Source of the DNA: Pseudacidovorax intermedius
Lineage (GTDB): Bacteria; Pseudomonadota; Gammaproteobacteria; Burkholderiales; Burkholderiaceae_C
Direction: 5' to 3'
Length of the DNA: 64,000 nt
Assembly: GCF_003350475.1 (NCBI RefSeq)
Contig: NZ_QQAV01000001.1
Location: 364,836 to 428,835 of the forward strand
Shown here one piece after another: positions 20,278 through 28,692 of the stretch (positions within the stretch are counted from its first letter, which is position 1; each line of letters starts with the position of its first letter). The position numbers were made by a program, and so were the translations under genes. The notes beneath the pieces were generated by a model, which did no database searches, was not told the DNA's origin, and worked only from the letters and a program-made list of their open reading frames with translations.

Positions 20278-21081
20278 CTACGGCGACTTCCAGGCATCGC
20301 GCGCCGGCCGCGGCGCGTCGCTGCCATCGGGCGCCTCGCCCAGCAACCAGCGGGCGGCGACCGCGCGCGCGTCCTGCTGCGAAGCGGCCCACACCACCTC
20401 GGGCGCAGCCACGTGCACGCCCGGGGGTGCGATGCGCAGCGCCTCGTCCAGCAGCTCGGCCACCTTGATGGCGCGCACCGGCCGGTCGGTGGCCGGCACC
20501 ATGAAGCGCAGGCTCGACAGCATCCAGTGCGCCAGGCCGGGGAGCAGGCCGCGCACCAAGTCCGTCGGCTTGCGCGCGGCGCGGAACAGCAGCAGCCGCT
20601 CGAAGCCGAGTCCGGCCAGCGCATGCTCGTCGAGGTTGGCCAGGCCGCGCTTGAGCGCATCGGGCAGACGGCCCGCGTCGTGCGGCTGCACCACGGCCAG
20701 CGTGTGTGCACCGCAGGCGCGCAGCCAGGTGGCGATGGCCAGCAGCTGCGCGGGGTCGGCCGCCCACAGCGCGCGCTCGCGCCCGTGGTGCAGCCGCGGC
20801 GGATCGAAGGCGACGATGCCGATGTCCACCGGCAGGCGAGGCCATTCGGCGGGCGGCCGGTCGCCCGGCACCACCACCGGCTGGATGCCGCGCAGCCCCT
20901 CGCGCAAGGGCTGGCCGGCCAGCACGCCCACGCGGGCGTAGCCGCCCCCGCCACCGAGGCGATGGACCAGCTCCGCCCCCAGCAGGCCGGTGGCGCCGGC
21001 GATCAGCAGGCTCTGGAGGGCAGGCGGACGCGCCATCGGCCGACTGGCGGCCTGCAGGGCTTGGAGGGGGTCGAGGGCCAT
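20278..21081 (-). CDS. NAD(P)-binding Rossmann-fold (atypical SDR) protein
   Basis: 267 residues. A nucleotide-binding GATGLLGAELVHRL motif occurs near residues 29-42 and the rest resembles small NAD(P)H-binding/epimerase-like proteins (LLLFRAARKPTDLVRG, VPATDRPVRAIKVAELL). The classic YxxxK catalytic pair is not obvious, so enzymatic activity is uncertain. It is convergent with the permease and divergent from the LemA gene. Confidence 0.75.
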   Translation of the reverse strand: MALDPLQALQAASRPMARPPALQSLLIAGATGLLGAELVHRLGGGGGYARVGVLAGQPLREGLRGIQPVVVPGDRPPAEWPRLPVDIGIVAFDPPRLHHGRERALWAADPAQLLAIATWLRACGAHTLAVVQPHDAGRLPDALKRGLANLDEHALAGLGFERLLLFRAARKPTDLVRGLLPGLAHWMLSSLRFMVPATDRPVRAIKVAELLDEALRIAPPGVHVAAPEVVWAASQQDARAVAARWLLGEAPDGSDAPRPARDAWKSP

Positions 21082-21183
21082 CGGCCTATGCTACTGTCGC
21101 CGCTCCACGGGGGTGCGCGGCGCACGGCGCTTCCTTGCCGTCCGCCCAGCCGCACCGCCGTCCATGCTTTTCAAGGAGGTTCG

Positions 21184-21774
21184 ATGACCCGTTGGCTTTG
21201 CGCCCTTCTTCTTGCCGCCACCACCCTGCTTTCGGGCTGCGGCTACAACGACTTCCAGCGCCTGGACGAAGCCAGCAAGGCCGCCTGGAGCGAGGTGCTC
21301 AACCAGTACCAGCGCCGCGCCGACCTGGTGCCCAACATCGTGGCCTCGGTCAAGGGCGAGGCCAACTTCGAGCAGGAGACGCTCACGCGCGTGGTCGAGG
21401 CCCGGGCCAAGGCCACCTCGATCCAGGTCACGCCCGAGACGCTGAACAACCCCGAGGCCTTCAACAAGTTCCAGCAGGCGCAGGGCGAGCTCTCCAGCGC
21501 CCTGTCGCGGCTGATGGTGGTGGCCGAGCGCTACCCGCAGCTGCAGGCCAACCAGGGCTTCCGCGACCTGCGCGTGACGCTGGAGGGCACCGAGAACCGC
21601 ATCACCGTGGCCCGCAACCGCTACATCCAGACGGTGGAGGACTACAACGTGCTGGCCCGCAGCTTCCCGACCAACCTGACGGCCAAGGTCTTCAGCTACG
21701 CGCCCAAGCCCAACTTCAGCGTGCAGAACGAGGCGGAGATCTCCAAGCCGCCGGTGGTCGATTTCAAGAAGTAG
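21184..21774 (+). CDS. LemA family lipoprotein
   Basis: 196 residues. A lipoprotein signal with the lipobox LLSGCG puts the lipidated Cys at residue 19. LemA features follow: ASKAAWSEVLNQYQRRADLVPNIV and AERYPQLQANQGFRDL, then YNVLARSFPTNLTAKVF. An AAGGAGG ribosome site precedes the ATG. LemA proteins have an unknown role at the envelope and usually neighbour TPM-domain proteins, as here. Confidence 0.92.
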   Translation: MTRWLCALLLAATTLLSGCGYNDFQRLDEASKAAWSEVLNQYQRRADLVPNIVASVKGEANFEQETLTRVVEARAKATSIQVTPETLNNPEAFNKFQQAQGELSSALSRLMVVAERYPQLQANQGFRDLRVTLEGTENRITVARNRYIQTVEDYNVLARSFPTNLTAKVFSYAPKPNFSVQNEAEISKPPVVDFKK

Positions 21775-21821
21775 GCCCACCCCAGAGATGGGCACACCCC
21801 CAGTCTTCGCGCACTTCGTGT

Positions 21822-21881
21822 CGCTCCGCCAACCCCCTTCGAGGGGGCAACACCGGCGGCCCGGCAGAGCCGGTTCCGCGG
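21822..21881 (+). repeat. Intergenic repeat copy 2
   Basis: Closely related to 10974-11034: both begin CGCTCCGCCAACCCCCTTC and end in GTTCCGCGG. It lies between the LemA gene and the TPM-domain gene and may overlap a mis-called N-terminus of the latter. Confidence 0.65.
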
Positions 21882-22846
21882 TGTTCCCCGCCTTCGCTGC
21901 GCCCCTGGGGCGCGGTGCGGTCTGGCGTGTCCTCTCGGCCGTACTGGCCGTGCTGTGCCTGAGCATCGCTCTCGTGGCGACGGTTTGGGCGCAGGGCCTG
22001 CTGCCGGTGCCCGCGCTCACGGCACGCGTGATCGACGAGACGGGCACGCTCAGCGCCGCAGAGATGCAGTCGCTGGACGCCAAGCTCGCACAGTTCGAGC
22101 AGCGCAAGGGCTCGCAGATCGTGGTGCTGATGGTGCCGGCCACGGCGCCCGAGGACATCGCGGCCTATGCCAACCGCGTGGCCAATGCCTGGAAGATCGG
22201 CCGCCGCGAGGTGGGCGACGGCGTGCTCGTGATCGTGGCCAAGGACGAGCGCCGCATGCGCATCGAGGTGGCCAAGACGCTGGAAGGCGCGGTGCCCGAT
22301 CTGGCGGCGGCACGCATCGTCGACCAGCAGATGAAGCCGGCCTTCCGCAATGGCGACTTCGCCGGCGGCCTGGAGGCCGCCGCCGATGCGCTGATTGCGC
22401 GCATCGAGAACGAGGCCCTGCCTCTCCCGATGCCCCAGTCGCACACGGTGCACAAGCAAGGCCTGCTGGACGTCGACTGGGAGGACCTGGCGGTCTTTGT
22501 CTTCTTCGGCGTGGTGCTGGGCGGCCCGCTCCTGCGCAGCCTGCTGGGCAACAAGCTGGGGCCGCTGGCCACCGGCGGGCTGGCTGGCGTGGCGGTGTTC
22601 ATCGTCACCACCAGCTTGGTGGTGACCGCGCTGGCGACGCTCGCCGCACTGGTGCTCGCCTTCGTGTCGGGCCACCGCGCTGGCCCCGGCCTTGGCGGCC
22701 ACGGCGGCTCCAGCGGCGGCTGGTCGGGCGGTTGGTCCGGTGGTGGAGGTGGAGGCGGCGGCTGGAGCAGCGGCAGTTCCGGCGGCGGCTTCAGCTCGGG
22801 CGGTGGTGGCGATTTCGGCGGCGGCGGCGCCTCGGGAGACTGGTGA
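21881..22846 (+). CDS. TPM-domain (YgcG-like) membrane protein
   Basis: About 321 residues from a GTG at 21881; an ATG at 21788 would add 31 residues that translate the intergenic repeat and is less likely. A signal segment (VLSAVLAVLCLSIALVATVWAQ) is followed by a TPM domain (GTLSAAEMQSLDAKLAQFEQRKGSQIVVLMV), two membrane segments and a Gly/Ser/Trp-rich tail. Same organisation as E. coli YgcG. Function unknown; the LemA/TPM pairing is common. Confidence 0.85.
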   Translation: MFPAFAAPLGRGAVWRVLSAVLAVLCLSIALVATVWAQGLLPVPALTARVIDETGTLSAAEMQSLDAKLAQFEQRKGSQIVVLMVPATAPEDIAAYANRVANAWKIGRREVGDGVLVIVAKDERRMRIEVAKTLEGAVPDLAAARIVDQQMKPAFRNGDFAGGLEAAADALIARIENEALPLPMPQSHTVHKQGLLDVDWEDLAVFVFFGVVLGGPLLRSLLGNKLGPLATGGLAGVAVFIVTTSLVVTALATLAALVLAFVSGHRAGPGLGGHGGSSGGWSGGWSGGGGGGGGWSSGSSGGGFSSGGGGDFGGGGASGDW

Positions 22847-23400
22847 TGACGATGAACCGATCCCCCGCAGGCCGCCCGGGCCTGATCGCCCGTGTCGCGC
22901 GCCTGTGGCGCCACCGCTGGCACGACGAGCACGACGTTCGGCGCCTGCTGCCGCCCGAGGCCGTGGAGCGCCTGGGCCGACGCGTGGCGGCCAGCGAGGC
23001 GCGCCACACGGGCCAGGTGCGCATCTGCATCGAGGCCGGCCTGCCCTGGAGCTACATCCGCCGCAGCGCCAGTGCCCGCGACCGCGCCGTCACGCTGTTC
23101 GGCAAGCTGCGGGTGTGGGACACGGCGCAGAACAACGGCGTGCTCATCTACCTGCTGGTGGCCGACCACGCCATCGAGATCCTGGCCGATCGGGGCATCG
23201 ACGCGCATGTGGACGCGGCCGAGTGGGCCGCCATGACGCAGCGCATGAAGGGCGCCTTCCGCGAAGGCCGCTTCGAGGACGGGCTGACGCAGGCGCTGGA
23301 AGAGGTCTCGGCGCTGCTGGTGGCGCACTTTCCGGCCGAGGGCGGGACCGAGGCGCCGCGGCGCGTGAACGAGTTGCCGGATTTGCCGGTGCTGCTCTGA
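22846..23400 (+). CDS. TPM-domain protein, second copy
   Basis: 184 residues. It has a TPM-like core (LFGKLRVWDTAQNNGVLIYLLVADHAIEILADRGI) but no signal peptide or membrane segment and no Gly-rich tail. It is coupled to the previous gene by a TGATG overlap. It is likely to act with LemA and the first TPM protein; function unknown. Confidence 0.85.
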   Translation: MTMNRSPAGRPGLIARVARLWRHRWHDEHDVRRLLPPEAVERLGRRVAASEARHTGQVRICIEAGLPWSYIRRSASARDRAVTLFGKLRVWDTAQNNGVLIYLLVADHAIEILADRGIDAHVDAAEWAAMTQRMKGAFREGRFEDGLTQALEEVSALLVAHFPAEGGTEAPRRVNELPDLPVLL

Positions 23401-23465
23401 GCTCAGTGGCTCGAGAGCTTGACAGCGTCGGGTAGCACCGGCGGTACTTGCGGCTGGGGTAATGG

Positions 23466-23546
23466 GGGATCGGCGGGATCGGCGGGATCGGCGGGATCGG
23501 CGGCATCGGCGGCATCGGCGGCATCGGCGGCATCGGCGGCATCGGC
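23466..23546 (+). repeat. 9-bp tandem repeat
   Basis: Nine head-to-tail units: four of GGGATCGGC followed by five of GGCATCGGC. The one-base change at a fixed unit boundary suggests two rounds of expansion. The length of nine is compatible with a coding frame, but no credible gene includes it. Confidence 0.9.
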
Positions 23547-23557
23547 GACTGGGACGG

Positions 23558-23728
23558 TAACCCGGCAGAGGACGCCGGCATGCGCGCTCCCGGTGCACGC
23601 TCGCGCTGACCGGCTTGCCTCACCAGACGGGTGCTCGCTCTCCACCGACGCGCCTTGCGCACTGCACGGCGCCGCGAATGGCACCTCCGCACGCACACCG
23701 GCGCCCTCCGCCTCAACGCTGCGCCCGA
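23558..23728 (+). repeat. 171-bp inverted repeat, left arm
   Basis: Begins TAACCCGGCAGAG and ends GCTGCGCCCGA. Its reverse complement recurs at 24069-24239 with about five differences. The spacer between the arms is 340 bases. Confidence 0.9.
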
Positions 23729-24068
23729 GCCCTCCCGTTGTTCGGGCCTTTGCATTCTTTGGGCCCCTGTCCTTCGAGTCCTTTGGCTCCTGGGGTCCCG
23801 GGGTCCTGGCGTCCTGGAGTCCTGGGCTCGTGGCTCGTGGCTCGTGGCTCGTGGGGTGCTGGGGTCTGGGGGTCCTAGGGGTCCTGGGGTCTGGAGGTAA
23901 TGCCGGCCAGTGAACCCCACCCGTTCGGGCTGAGCTGTCGAAGCCTGGCCCCTATGGGCAACACACGGGCGGGTCAAGCATTGCCGGGCACATGTGCCGC
24001 GCGCCGTTCTGCCCTTCGCCAAGCGTAGGGCGAACGGAATTGGGACCCCGGCGTCCGAACCTGGCCGT

Positions 24069-24239
24069 TCGGGCGCAGCGTTGAGGCGGAGGGTGCCGGT
24101 GTGCGTACGGAGGTGCCATTCGCGGCGCCGTGCAGTGCAGAAGGCGCGTCGGTGGAGAGCGAGCACCCGTCTGGTGAGGCAAGCCGGTCAGCGCGAGCGT
24201 GCACCGGGAGCGCGCATGCCGGCGCCCTCTGCCGGGTTA
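24069..24239 (-). repeat. 171-bp inverted repeat, right arm
   Basis: Reverse-complement copy of 23558-23728, equal in length and about 97% identical by eye. No transposase or integrase is present between or beside the arms. Confidence 0.9.
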
Positions 24240-24334
24240 GCACCCCGATCTCAGGTGCGTCCGCACAACCTGCACGCCCACACCCCACAAGACCCACACA
24301 TTTGATGCACCCCATGCAGCGCCGCAGCCAGCGC

Positions 24335-24366
24335 AGCGACTCAGCGACTCAGCGACTCAGCGACTC
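24335..24366 (+). repeat. 8-bp tandem repeat at the end of the PIN gene
   Basis: Four head-to-tail copies of AGCGACTC. The last copy runs into the stop codon of the PIN-domain gene on the minus strand. Confidence 0.85.
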
Positions 24367-24838
24367 AGGGCCAGAGTTCCACGCCCAGCCCCGCCAGCCG
24401 CTTGCGCATCGCCCGCACGGCCTTGTCCTTGCTCAGCAACCGCGCCCGGTGCGCCACGGCCAGGTCGATGAACACCTGGTCGTCCGGGTCGGCGCAAGTG
24501 AAGGGCGCCTTCGCCGCGGACGGCTGCACCTGCGCATGCCGATCGAAGCAGGCCAGCACGTCCTCCACCGACAGGCCGTAGTAGGTCCGCCGAGGCGCGA
24601 TCTGCGGATAGTCCAGCACGCGGGCCAGCTCGACACGCATCGAGGCCGTCGCCAGCCACCGGTGCTGACCGGCTTCCAGCGCCACACGCAGCGGCTTGGC
24701 GGCCGCATCGTCGAAGACGAAGAGGTCGAGCACGATGTTGGTGTCGATGACCACCGAGGTCACGTCGGGCTGGGCAGCGGCATCCACCTCGGCCCCGCCC
24801 GCGGCCGACGAGGCCTGCTCACCCATGTCCGCCGCCAT
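24365..24838 (-). CDS. PIN-domain protein (putative ribonuclease, orphan toxin-like)
   Basis: 157 residues from the ATG at 24838 (a GTG at 24847 is possible). The PIN acidic cluster is visible: SVVIDTNIVLDLFVFDD, a Glu in SMRVELARVLDY and DPDDQVFIDLAV near the end. PIN domains of this COG1569/PilT-N type cut RNA and are often VapC-like toxins. No antitoxin gene is adjacent: the upstream neighbour is the RNA methyltransferase and the other side is non-coding repeats. About 28 disordered Ala-rich residues precede the domain. Confidence 0.82.
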   Translation of the reverse strand: MAADMGEQASSAAGGAEVDAAAQPDVTSVVIDTNIVLDLFVFDDAAAKPLRVALEAGQHRWLATASMRVELARVLDYPQIAPRRTYYGLSVEDVLACFDRHAQVQPSAAKAPFTCADPDDQVFIDLAVAHRARLLSKDKAVRAMRKRLAGLGVELWP

Positions 24839-24869
24839 GCGGCTCACCGCGAGCTTCCCTGACGCGGCG

Positions 24870-26177
24870 TCATGCCGCCGGCGCCGTGCGCGCCGAACCC
24901 GCCACCATGTCGAAGCGCAGCAGCCGGCATTCGATGGGCCCGTTCCACATCGGCACGCGGCGCGACTCCTTCAGACGCATGCGCTGCGGCAGCTTCATGT
25001 CGGGCGTGAGCACCCAGGCCGTCCAGCCGGCGAAGTTGCGCTTCCAGTGCGTGGCCAGTTGCGGGAAGAAATCGTCGCCGCCGTCGGCGCCCGATTCGGT
25101 CTGCGCCACCTCGCGCCCACCCTGGCCCCGCCGCCCTGCATTGGAACCGGCCACGCCGCCCACGGCGATGCGCTCGCCGTACGGCGGGTTGAGCAGGATC
25201 ACGCCGCCGCCCTCGACCGGGGGCATGCGCTGCAGCGCGTCGCCGCCGCGCAGTTGCAGCCGGTCGGTCACGCCAGCGCGCTCGGCGTTGCGCTGCGCGA
25301 AGTCGACCATGCGGTGCGACACGTCGCTGCCGAAGACGCGCACCGGGCCCGCCGGTCGCGCGTCGGCCTGCGCCAGCGCCTCCTCGCGCATCGCGCGCCA
25401 GAGCTCGGCGCGGTGCAGCAGCAGCGCCTCGAAACCGAAGCGCCGCGACGCACCTGCAGGCACGCCCGCGGCCAGCAGCGCCGCCTCGATGGGGATGGTG
25501 CCGCTGCCGCAGCAGGGGTCGTACAGCGGCTGATCGGAGACGGCACCCGTCTCCGGGTCCCACCAGCCGCTGGCGGCCAGCATGGCGGCGGCCAGGGTCT
25601 CCTTGAGCGGGGCATCGCCCTTGTCCACGCGCCAGCCGCGTTTGAACAGCGGCTCGCCGCTGGTGTCGATGTAGAGCGTCACGTCCTCGGCCGTCAGGTG
25701 GGCGAAGACGCGCACATCGGGAAAGCGCGTCTCTACGCTGGGCCGCACGCCGCCCGCGCGGGCACGGAAGCGGTCGGCGATGGCGTCCTTGATCTTGAGC
25801 GTGGCGAAGTTGAGGCTCTGGAGGGGGCTGCCCTGCGCCGTGAGCTCGACCTTGAAGGTCTGCCGCGGCTGGAACCACATCTCCCAGGCGATGCCCGAGG
25901 CGGCCTCGTACAGGTCGGCCTCGTTGCGGTACGGCCGGTGCGCCAGCTGCACCAGCACCCGCTGCGCCAGCCGACTCTTCAGGTTGAGGGCCTGCACGTC
26001 GCGCCAGGCGCCCATCACCCGCACGCCCGCGCGCAGCACGCGCAGGTCGTCGCCACTGCGGCCGGTGATGGCATGCACCTCCGCAGCCAGGAGGTCTTCC
26101 ACGCCAGCGGCGCAGGGCAGGAAAAGGATCAGTTCGTTCACGGCTTCGTCGTCCGAAAAAATGAGGTGGCCGGCCAC
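24870..26177 (-). CDS. THUMP-domain class I RNA methyltransferase (RlmL/YcbY N-terminal type)
   Basis: 435 residues. A THUMP RNA-binding part (ALNLKSRLAQRVLVQLA, QTFKVELTAQGSPL) is followed by a Rossmann methyltransferase with YDPCCGSGTIPIEAALLA (SAM site) and the catalytic NPPYGER. These are signs of guanine-N2 methyltransferases; the E. coli RlmL N-terminal half modifies 23S rRNA G2445. The RlmK half is absent, as in many betaproteobacteria. The start is unsure: GTG at 26177 or GTG at 26141, both with weak ribosome sites. Confidence 0.88.
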   Translation of the reverse strand: MAGHLIFSDDEAVNELILFLPCAAGVEDLLAAEVHAITGRSGDDLRVLRAGVRVMGAWRDVQALNLKSRLAQRVLVQLAHRPYRNEADLYEAASGIAWEMWFQPRQTFKVELTAQGSPLQSLNFATLKIKDAIADRFRARAGGVRPSVETRFPDVRVFAHLTAEDVTLYIDTSGEPLFKRGWRVDKGDAPLKETLAAAMLAASGWWDPETGAVSDQPLYDPCCGSGTIPIEAALLAAGVPAGASRRFGFEALLLHRAELWRAMREEALAQADARPAGPVRVFGSDVSHRMVDFAQRNAERAGVTDRLQLRGGDALQRMPPVEGGGVILLNPPYGERIAVGGVAGSNAGRRGQGGREVAQTESGADGGDDFFPQLATHWKRNFAGWTAWVLTPDMKLPQRMRLKESRRVPMWNGPIECRLLRFDMVAGSARTAPAA

Positions 26178-26240
26178 CGCGATTCGCCGGCACGCCGATC
26201 GGAACCCCGGCCCGCGTGCAGGCCAGGAACAAGGCGGCTC

Positions 26241-27833
26241 CTAGAGCGCCTTGCGCAGATTGGCCGGCGCGATGCGCAGCGCCTCGCGGTACTTGGCCAC
26301 CGTGCGGCGGGCGCATTCGATGCCCTGCTCCTTGAGCATGTCCGAGATCTGGCTGTCCGACAGCGGCTTCTTGACGTTCTCCGAGCCCACGAACTGCTTG
26401 ATCAGCGCCCGCACTGCGGTGCTGGAGGCGTTGCCGCCCGTCTCGGTGCCCAGGGCCGAGCCGAAGAAGTACTTCAGCTCCACCGTGCCGAAGGGTGTGG
26501 ACATGTACTTGGCAGTGGTCACCCGGCTGATCGTGGACTCGTGCAGGCCCAGCTCGTCGGCGATCTCGCGCAGCACCAGCGGGCGCATGGCCAGCTCGCC
26601 GTGGATGAAGAAGTTCTTCTGCCGCTCGACGATGGCGTTGGACACGCGCAGGATCGTGTCGAAGCGCTGCTGGATGTTCTTGATGAACCAGCGCGCCTCC
26701 TGCAGCCGCTGGCTCAGGGCCTGGCTGCCCTCGCCCTTGTGCGACTTGAGCGCGCCGGCATAGATGTCGTGCACGCGCAGCCGCGGCATCACGTCGGGGT
26801 TGAGCTGCACGCGGAACTTGATGTTGCCGCCCCGCCCGCTGCGGGTGACGATGACGTCGGGCACGATCACGTGCCGCTCCACATCGACGAAGCGCCGACC
26901 GGGCTTGGGCTCCAGCCGCGCAATCAGCTGAGAGGCTTGGCGCACCAGGTCTTCGCTGCTGCGGGTGAGCACGGCCAGGCGCTTGAAGTCGCGCTTGGCC
27001 AGCAGGTCCATGGGCTGCTTGCAGATGGCCAGGGCGACCTTGCGGACCTGGTCTTCCTCGTCGCTGTCGTCCTCGTCGGCGCCGGCACGCAGCTGGATGG
27101 CCAGGCATTCGCCCAGGTCGCGCGCGCCCACGCCCAGCGGGTCCAGGCTCTGCAGCAGGCCCAGCGCCACCTGGAAGTGGTGCACCAGCTCGTCGAACTC
27201 GTCGTTGTCGTCGCCGGCCAGGGCGGAGGCCAGGGCCGGGAGCGAATCCTCGAGGTAGCCGTCGTCGTTGAGCGATTCGATCAGGAAGCGAAGCGCGGCC
27301 GAATCCTCGGGCGCCAGGCGCAGCGACAGCGCCTGGCGGTGCAGGTGCGCCTGCAGCGACTCCTGGCTGCGCGCCAGCTCGGTGGCGTCGGCACGCTCGT
27401 CGTCGTCCTGGCTGCTGCTGTTGTTGCGCGCGGGCGCGTCGCCACCCCATTCGCTGTCGTCGGGCGAGAACTCCACCGTGCCGTCGCCGTCCCAGTCGGG
27501 TTCGGCGTCGAAGCTGTCGGTGGCGGGCGCATCGGCCTCGGCCACGGCGGTGTCGCTGGTGCTGCTCGACGTGCTGCTGGCGCTGGCCGTGGCGGCGTAG
27601 TCGGTGCCGTCCTCGCGCTCGTCGCGAGGCACGGGGGCGTCGGCCGCCTCCAGGCCGAACTCCTCGCGCGGCGCCTCTTCGGCCAGGCGCTCCAGGAAGG
27701 GGTTGTCGTCGAGCATCTGCTCGACCTCCTGGCTCAGCTCCAGCGTCGAGAGCTGCAGCAGCCGGATCGACTGCTGCAGCTGCGGCGTAAGCGCCAGATG
27801 CTGCGAGACGCGCAGCGACAGGCCCTGCTTCAT
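26241..27833 (-). CDS. rpoN: RNA polymerase sigma-54 factor RpoN
   Basis: 530 residues. Region I is the Gln/Leu-rich start (SLRVSQHLALTPQLQQSIRLL), region II is acidic and Ser-rich (residues ~70-160), and the C-terminus carries the RpoN box ARRTVAKYRE that reads the -24 element. It lies directly downstream of lptB, the usual proteobacterial position. It is the sigma factor expected to use the two -24/-12 promoters at 3525 and 8313. Confidence 0.97.
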   Translation of the reverse strand: MKQGLSLRVSQHLALTPQLQQSIRLLQLSTLELSQEVEQMLDDNPFLERLAEEAPREEFGLEAADAPVPRDEREDGTDYAATASASSTSSSTSDTAVAEADAPATDSFDAEPDWDGDGTVEFSPDDSEWGGDAPARNNSSSQDDDERADATELARSQESLQAHLHRQALSLRLAPEDSAALRFLIESLNDDGYLEDSLPALASALAGDDNDEFDELVHHFQVALGLLQSLDPLGVGARDLGECLAIQLRAGADEDDSDEEDQVRKVALAICKQPMDLLAKRDFKRLAVLTRSSEDLVRQASQLIARLEPKPGRRFVDVERHVIVPDVIVTRSGRGGNIKFRVQLNPDVMPRLRVHDIYAGALKSHKGEGSQALSQRLQEARWFIKNIQQRFDTILRVSNAIVERQKNFFIHGELAMRPLVLREIADELGLHESTISRVTTAKYMSTPFGTVELKYFFGSALGTETGGNASSTAVRALIKQFVGSENVKKPLSDSQISDMLKEQGIECARRTVAKYREALRIAPANLRKAL

Positions 27834-27915
27834 GGACGGCCTCCCACGGGGTGCGCGGCCACGGGCAGGACGGGAGGAGCGCCGGAAGGACGGAACGCGG
27901 AAACAGGCACCCTGG

Positions 27916-28692
27916 CTACATCCGGAAGTGTTCGCCCAGGTACACGCGGCGCACCTCGGCGTTGTCGACGATCTCGGAGGGCGTGCCCTGCGCCAGCACC
28001 TGGCCGTCGCTGATGATGAAGGCGTGGTCGCAGATGCCCAGCGTCTCGCGCACGTTGTGGTCGGTGATCAGCACGCCGATGCCGCGCTCCTTGAGGAAGC
28101 TGATGATCCGCTGGATCTCGATCACGGCGATGGGGTCGATGCCGGCGAAGGGCTCGTCCAGCAGGATGAAGCGCGGCTGCGTGGCCAGCGCGCGGGCGAT
28201 CTCCACCCGGCGCCGCTCGCCGCCCGACAGGGCCAGGGCCGGCGAGTCGCGCAGATGGTCGACACGCAGGTCGGCCAGCAGTTCGGACAGACGCTGCTCG
28301 ATGCGGTCGCGCGAGAGGGGCGCCATGCGGCCGCGGGCATCGGCTTCTTCCTGCAGTTCGAGCACGGCGCGCACGTTCTCCTGCACCGTCAGCTTGCGGA
28401 AGATCGAGGCCTCCTGCGGCAGGTACGACAGGCCCATGCGCGCGCGGCGGTGGATGGGCATGTGCTCCACGGCCTCGCCGTCGATGCTGATCTGGCCGGC
28501 ATCGGCCCGCACCAGGCCCACGATCATGTAGAAGGACGTGGTCTTGCCCGCGCCGTTGGGGCCCAGCAGGCCGACGACCTCGCCCTTCTGCACGTCGAGC
28601 GAGACGTTCTTGACCACCTTGCGGCTGCCGTAGCTCTTCTGCAGGCCACGCGCCTGCAGCCGGCTGCCGCCGGCCGGCGCCGCGACGCTCAC
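27916..28692 (-). CDS. lptB: LPS export ABC transporter ATP-binding protein LptB
   Basis: 258 residues with Walker A GPNGAGKTTSF, signature LSGGERRRVEIARAL, Walker B FILLDEPFAGIDP and the H-loop ITDHNVRETL. It powers LPS extraction from the inner membrane with LptFG. The GTG at 28692 overlaps the lptA stop codon (GTGA), so the two are coupled. It lies 82 bases before rpoN. Confidence 0.95.
   Translation of the reverse strand: MSVAAPAGGSRLQARGLQKSYGSRKVVKNVSLDVQKGEVVGLLGPNGAGKTTSFYMIVGLVRADAGQISIDGEAVEHMPIHRRARMGLSYLPQEASIFRKLTVQENVRAVLELQEEADARGRMAPLSRDRIEQRLSELLADLRVDHLRDSPALALSGGERRRVEIARALATQPRFILLDEPFAGIDPIAVIEIQRIISFLKERGIGVLITDHNVRETLGICDHAFIISDGQVLAQGTPSEIVDNAEVRRVYLGEHFRM

Larger units (their letters stand above)
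23401..24364. other. Non-coding repeat-rich region
   Basis: A 964-base gap with no convincing gene. It holds a 9-bp tandem repeat (23466-23546), a 171-bp inverted repeat (23558-23728 and 24069-24239), a T/G-rich run of degenerate TCCTGG and GGCTCGT units (about 23760-23900) and an 8-bp tandem repeat at its right end. Open frames here are short, lack ribosome sites and mirror each other because of the inverted repeat. Confidence 0.8.

Noticed and set aside
23558-24239. Possible CRISPR-like or gene content in the repeat region
   Set aside because: Repeats are tandem without spacers, or one large inverted pair; open frames are mirror copies caused by the inverted repeat and lack ribosome sites.
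24696-28013. Very long plus-strand open frame opposite rlmL-like and rpoN genes
   Set aside because: It is antisense to two well-supported genes; its His/Arg/Gln-rich translation is typical of the shadow of GC-rich coding DNA and shows no family motifs.
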